Positions 62,656 to 64,000 of a stretch of 64,000 nucleotides of DNA are shown here, one piece after another (position 1 is the first letter of the stretch; the number at the start of each line of letters is the position of its first letter). The notes beneath the pieces are model-generated. The model saw only the letters and a program-made list of their open reading frames with translations. It searched no databases and was not told the origin of the DNA. Source of the stretch: Gammaproteobacteria bacterium (GTDB lineage Bacteria > Pseudomonadota > Gammaproteobacteria > Steroidobacterales > Steroidobacteraceae); the NCBI GenBank assembly GCA_028293725.1, contig JAQGOE010000029.1, positions 1 through 64,000 on the forward strand. Direction: 5' to 3'. Both the position numbers and the translations under genes were made by a program.

Positions 62656-63528
62656 GTGTTGGATCAGCTGCCAGACACGGATTCGATGCTGGAACCCAAG
62701 TCGACCGCTCAATCCGGCGGTGTTGCAGGGTCAACCCGACATCTCACTCCTGAAGACCTGGAGGCTTACGCTAATGGCCGACTCGCGTCAGCCCGGTTGG
62801 ACCCCTGTCGGATTCATTTGGACTCCTGCGACGCCTGCCGTGCCGAGCTCGAGGATCTGCGGAACTTAAAGAGCGAATTGGCCGGTTTCCAGCGCTCGGA
62901 GCCCATTCGGCGCGAGCAGGAGCGAAGAAACAGACGCCGTGGATTCACACTGCCTCAGGCGGTGTCGGTTGCCACCATTGTGGCGATAGCCGGTGCTGCG
63001 ATCTTTTGGTGGGAACGGGGGAGTCCTTGGGGAAGCAAGACCTCAGCCGCCGTATCCGTGCGTCAATCCCCGGTCGCATCGGGGGCACCGCCCGCGCCGG
63101 CTGCACGCACCGCAACGGCCGACCCGGCCGCAGCGCCCAAGTTAGAACTTCCAACGCATGCGACCGGATTGCCCGAGCCTGCGCCACTCCACTCCGGAGC
63201 ACCGGGGGCCAACACGGGATTCGCCCTGCTAGGCCCCTTCGGGGAAACCATCTCTGAAACACGCCCGGAATTCAGCTGGCAGCCGCTCCCCGGCGCCATC
63301 CGCTACTCCGTTGTCATTGTCGATGTGGGATTGCATCCGGTTCAGCGCAGCCCCTCACTGCGAAAGACAGTATGGCGCCCCCGGCGGCCCCTACGCCGCG
63401 GTCGCACATATCTCTGGCAGGTTACCGCGACTTTGCGTGGCGGCTCGAAGGTGGTGGCTTCCGAACCTTCTGTGTCGGAGACACTCCTGCGGATTGTTCC
63501 GCCCCTCACCAACGGCGTGCATCATTGA
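62656..63528 (+). CDS. Zinc-finger anti-sigma-like membrane protein
   Basis: The product is 290 residues with a GTG start and AGGAGG eleven bases before it. Residues 30-65 resemble an anti-sigma zinc finger (HLTPEDLEAYANGRL, then His54, Cys58 and Cys61 in CRIHLDSCDACRAEL). One transmembrane helix spans about 101-119 (AVSVATIVAIAGAAIFWW). After an Ala/Pro-rich linker, the periplasmic end (GPFGETISETRPEFSWQPLP, IRYSVVIVDV, GRTYLWQVTATLRGGSKVV) looks like a fibronectin III-type domain. Such proteins normally sit beside an ECF sigma gene, but none is adjacent here. Partner and signal are unknown. Confidence 0.7.
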   Translation: MLDQLPDTDSMLEPKSTAQSGGVAGSTRHLTPEDLEAYANGRLASARLDPCRIHLDSCDACRAELEDLRNLKSELAGFQRSEPIRREQERRNRRRGFTLPQAVSVATIVAIAGAAIFWWERGSPWGSKTSAAVSVRQSPVASGAPPAPAARTATADPAAAPKLELPTHATGLPEPAPLHSGAPGANTGFALLGPFGETISETRPEFSWQPLPGAIRYSVVIVDVGLHPVQRSPSLRKTVWRPRRPLRRGRTYLWQVTATLRGGSKVVASEPSVSETLLRIVPPLTNGVHH

Positions 63529-63872
63529 TTAGCTGATCTCGAATCAGGGTTACGCGACGGGAGCCCGCTGCACTTGCTTCGGACTCGAGGCAGCCCAACT
63601 GTTGAAAATGCAACGGGTGTACACATCCCCACTGTGTATTTGTGCGGTGCAACCCACTTTATGGGGTATCGGTCAGCCAAACTTCTGACAGCGCGGTGGT
63701 CGTTCGCGGGCGAAAGCCGCTCGGCGAGGCCCACCGCTCTTGCTCATTTGGCTGGCAGATGAACATTGAGACTTGAATCACACATAGCCGTTGCGTCCTC
63801 AAGTATGCGGGATTAACGCCGATACAACCGCTTAAGGACATTCGTAAGCTAGTTATATTTTTGGAGGGTGGC
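63529..63872. promoter_or_regulatory. Leader region before the pilin gene
   Basis: The region is 344 bases with no credible gene. It contains a nested inverted-repeat structure at 63674-63754, listed separately. The stretch 63770-63870 is AT-richer than its surroundings and ends in TTGGAGGGTGGC before the pilin ATG; the promoter probably lies here. Confidence 0.5.
63674..63754. other. Nested inverted repeats, candidate structured RNA
   Basis: Three stems nest inside one another. The outer is CAGCCAAA (63674-63681) with TTTGGCTG (63747-63754). The middle is GCGGTGG (63693-63699) with CCACCGC (63731-63737). The inner is GCGGGC with GCCGC around a GAAA tetraloop (63706-63720). The arrangement could form on either strand. 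It does not match the c-di-GMP-I riboswitch or any other family I can name. Confidence 0.5.
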
Positions 63873-64000
63873 ATGAATATTCGGATCAAGCGAGCAATGT
63901 TGGCTGCCGGCATCGTGACAACGATGGCGCTGCCGCTGACGGGTCAGGCATCGGATGGGACGATCACTTTTACCGGTGCCGTGACGGCAAGCACTTGCAC
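63873..64000 (+). CDS. Fimbrial (chaperone-usher pilin) subunit, 3' end outside window
   Basis: The first 42 codons are visible. GGAGGGTGGC precedes the ATG. A signal peptide (RIKRAMLAAGIVTTMALPLT, cleavage after GQA) is followed by SDGTITFTGAVTASTC, the typical N-terminal strand and first cysteine of type 1 pilins. The subunit would be assembled by a chaperone and usher that should lie to the right of the window. Confidence 0.75.
   Translation, partial: MNIRIKRAMLAAGIVTTMALPLTGQASDGTITFTGAVTASTC

Noticed and set aside
63529..63872. c-di-GMP-I riboswitch before the pilin gene
   Set aside because: A GNRA loop and nested stems are present, but the conserved binding core of that class is absent.
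63522..63913. Minus-strand open frames of 70 and 84 codons near the right edge
   Set aside because: No ribosome sites or domains; one is antisense to the pilin signal sequence.

Overview
The window is a GC-rich chromosomal segment from a Gram-negative bacterium. It carries three large TonB-dependent receptors, a FecI/FecR pair, many exported proteins, a flavin halogenase-SapC-cupin group beside a TonB receptor, and cellulases with CBM2-type modules. This mix is typical of polymer-degrading Gammaproteobacteria of the Xanthomonadales/Steroidobacteraceae kind. That placement is an inference from gene content, and no rRNA or other phylogenetic marker is present. No tRNA, rRNA, CRISPR array, integrase or IS transposase was seen.

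Region 1 (1-13835, minus strand) is a Tc (ABC) toxin-like locus. A 2592-residue SpvB/FG-GAP/RHS protein, equivalent to fused TcB and TcC, is followed after 69 bases by a TcA-like gene whose 3' end lies beyond the left edge. The RHS core ends in a 286-residue tail that matches no effector I recognise. Region 2 (14290-18758) holds an apparently orphan Xre/MbcA/ParS-type antitoxin with an inverted-repeat operator, a CYTH triphosphatase-like enzyme, a secreted DUF8021-type protein, a sterol desaturase/fatty acid hydroxylase family membrane protein and a TIGR03118 protein.

Region 3 (18963-26250, minus) is one operon: ECF sigma factor, FecR anti-sigma, a TonB receptor with an N-terminal signalling (STN) domain, and an exported GH3 glycosidase with a PA14 insert. 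This looks like a surface-sensed uptake and hydrolysis system. Divergent from it are a second TonB receptor and an alpha/beta hydrolase (26557-30307). Region 4 (30345-42808) is mixed metabolism: formyltransferase, lipoprotein, Tat-exported amidase, a Cys/Met PLP lyase overlapping an M20 peptidase tail to tail, a bacterial PARG with an unknown partner, DUF2231 plus a sorbosone-dehydrogenase-like lipoprotein, cytochrome c, a HbpS/GlcG-like protein and a glutathione-independent formaldehyde dehydrogenase.

Region 5 (42835-61083) is a carbohydrate utilisation locus, probably for cellulose and cello-oligosaccharides. In order it holds an unassigned exported 615-residue protein, flavin-dependent halogenase, SapC-family protein, divergent JmjC-like cupin, TonB receptor, MFS sugar transporter, LacI regulator, GH1 beta-glucosidase, a secreted GH6 cellulase and a secreted GH5 cellulase. 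Both cellulases end in Ig-like repeats and a CBM2-like module. LacI-type palindromes (TGNAANCGNTTNCA pattern) lie in the TonB receptor/MFS divergent region, with weaker copies before GH1 and GH6, which suggests one regulon. The model is that secreted GH6 and GH5 cut the polymer, the TonB receptor imports oligomers, MFS carries them across the inner membrane, GH1 finishes hydrolysis and LacI senses the sugar.

Region 6 (61151-64000) holds a serine-hydrolase lipoprotein, a zinc-finger anti-sigma-like membrane protein without an adjacent sigma gene, a structured non-coding stretch, and the start of a chaperone-usher type pilin gene running off the right edge.
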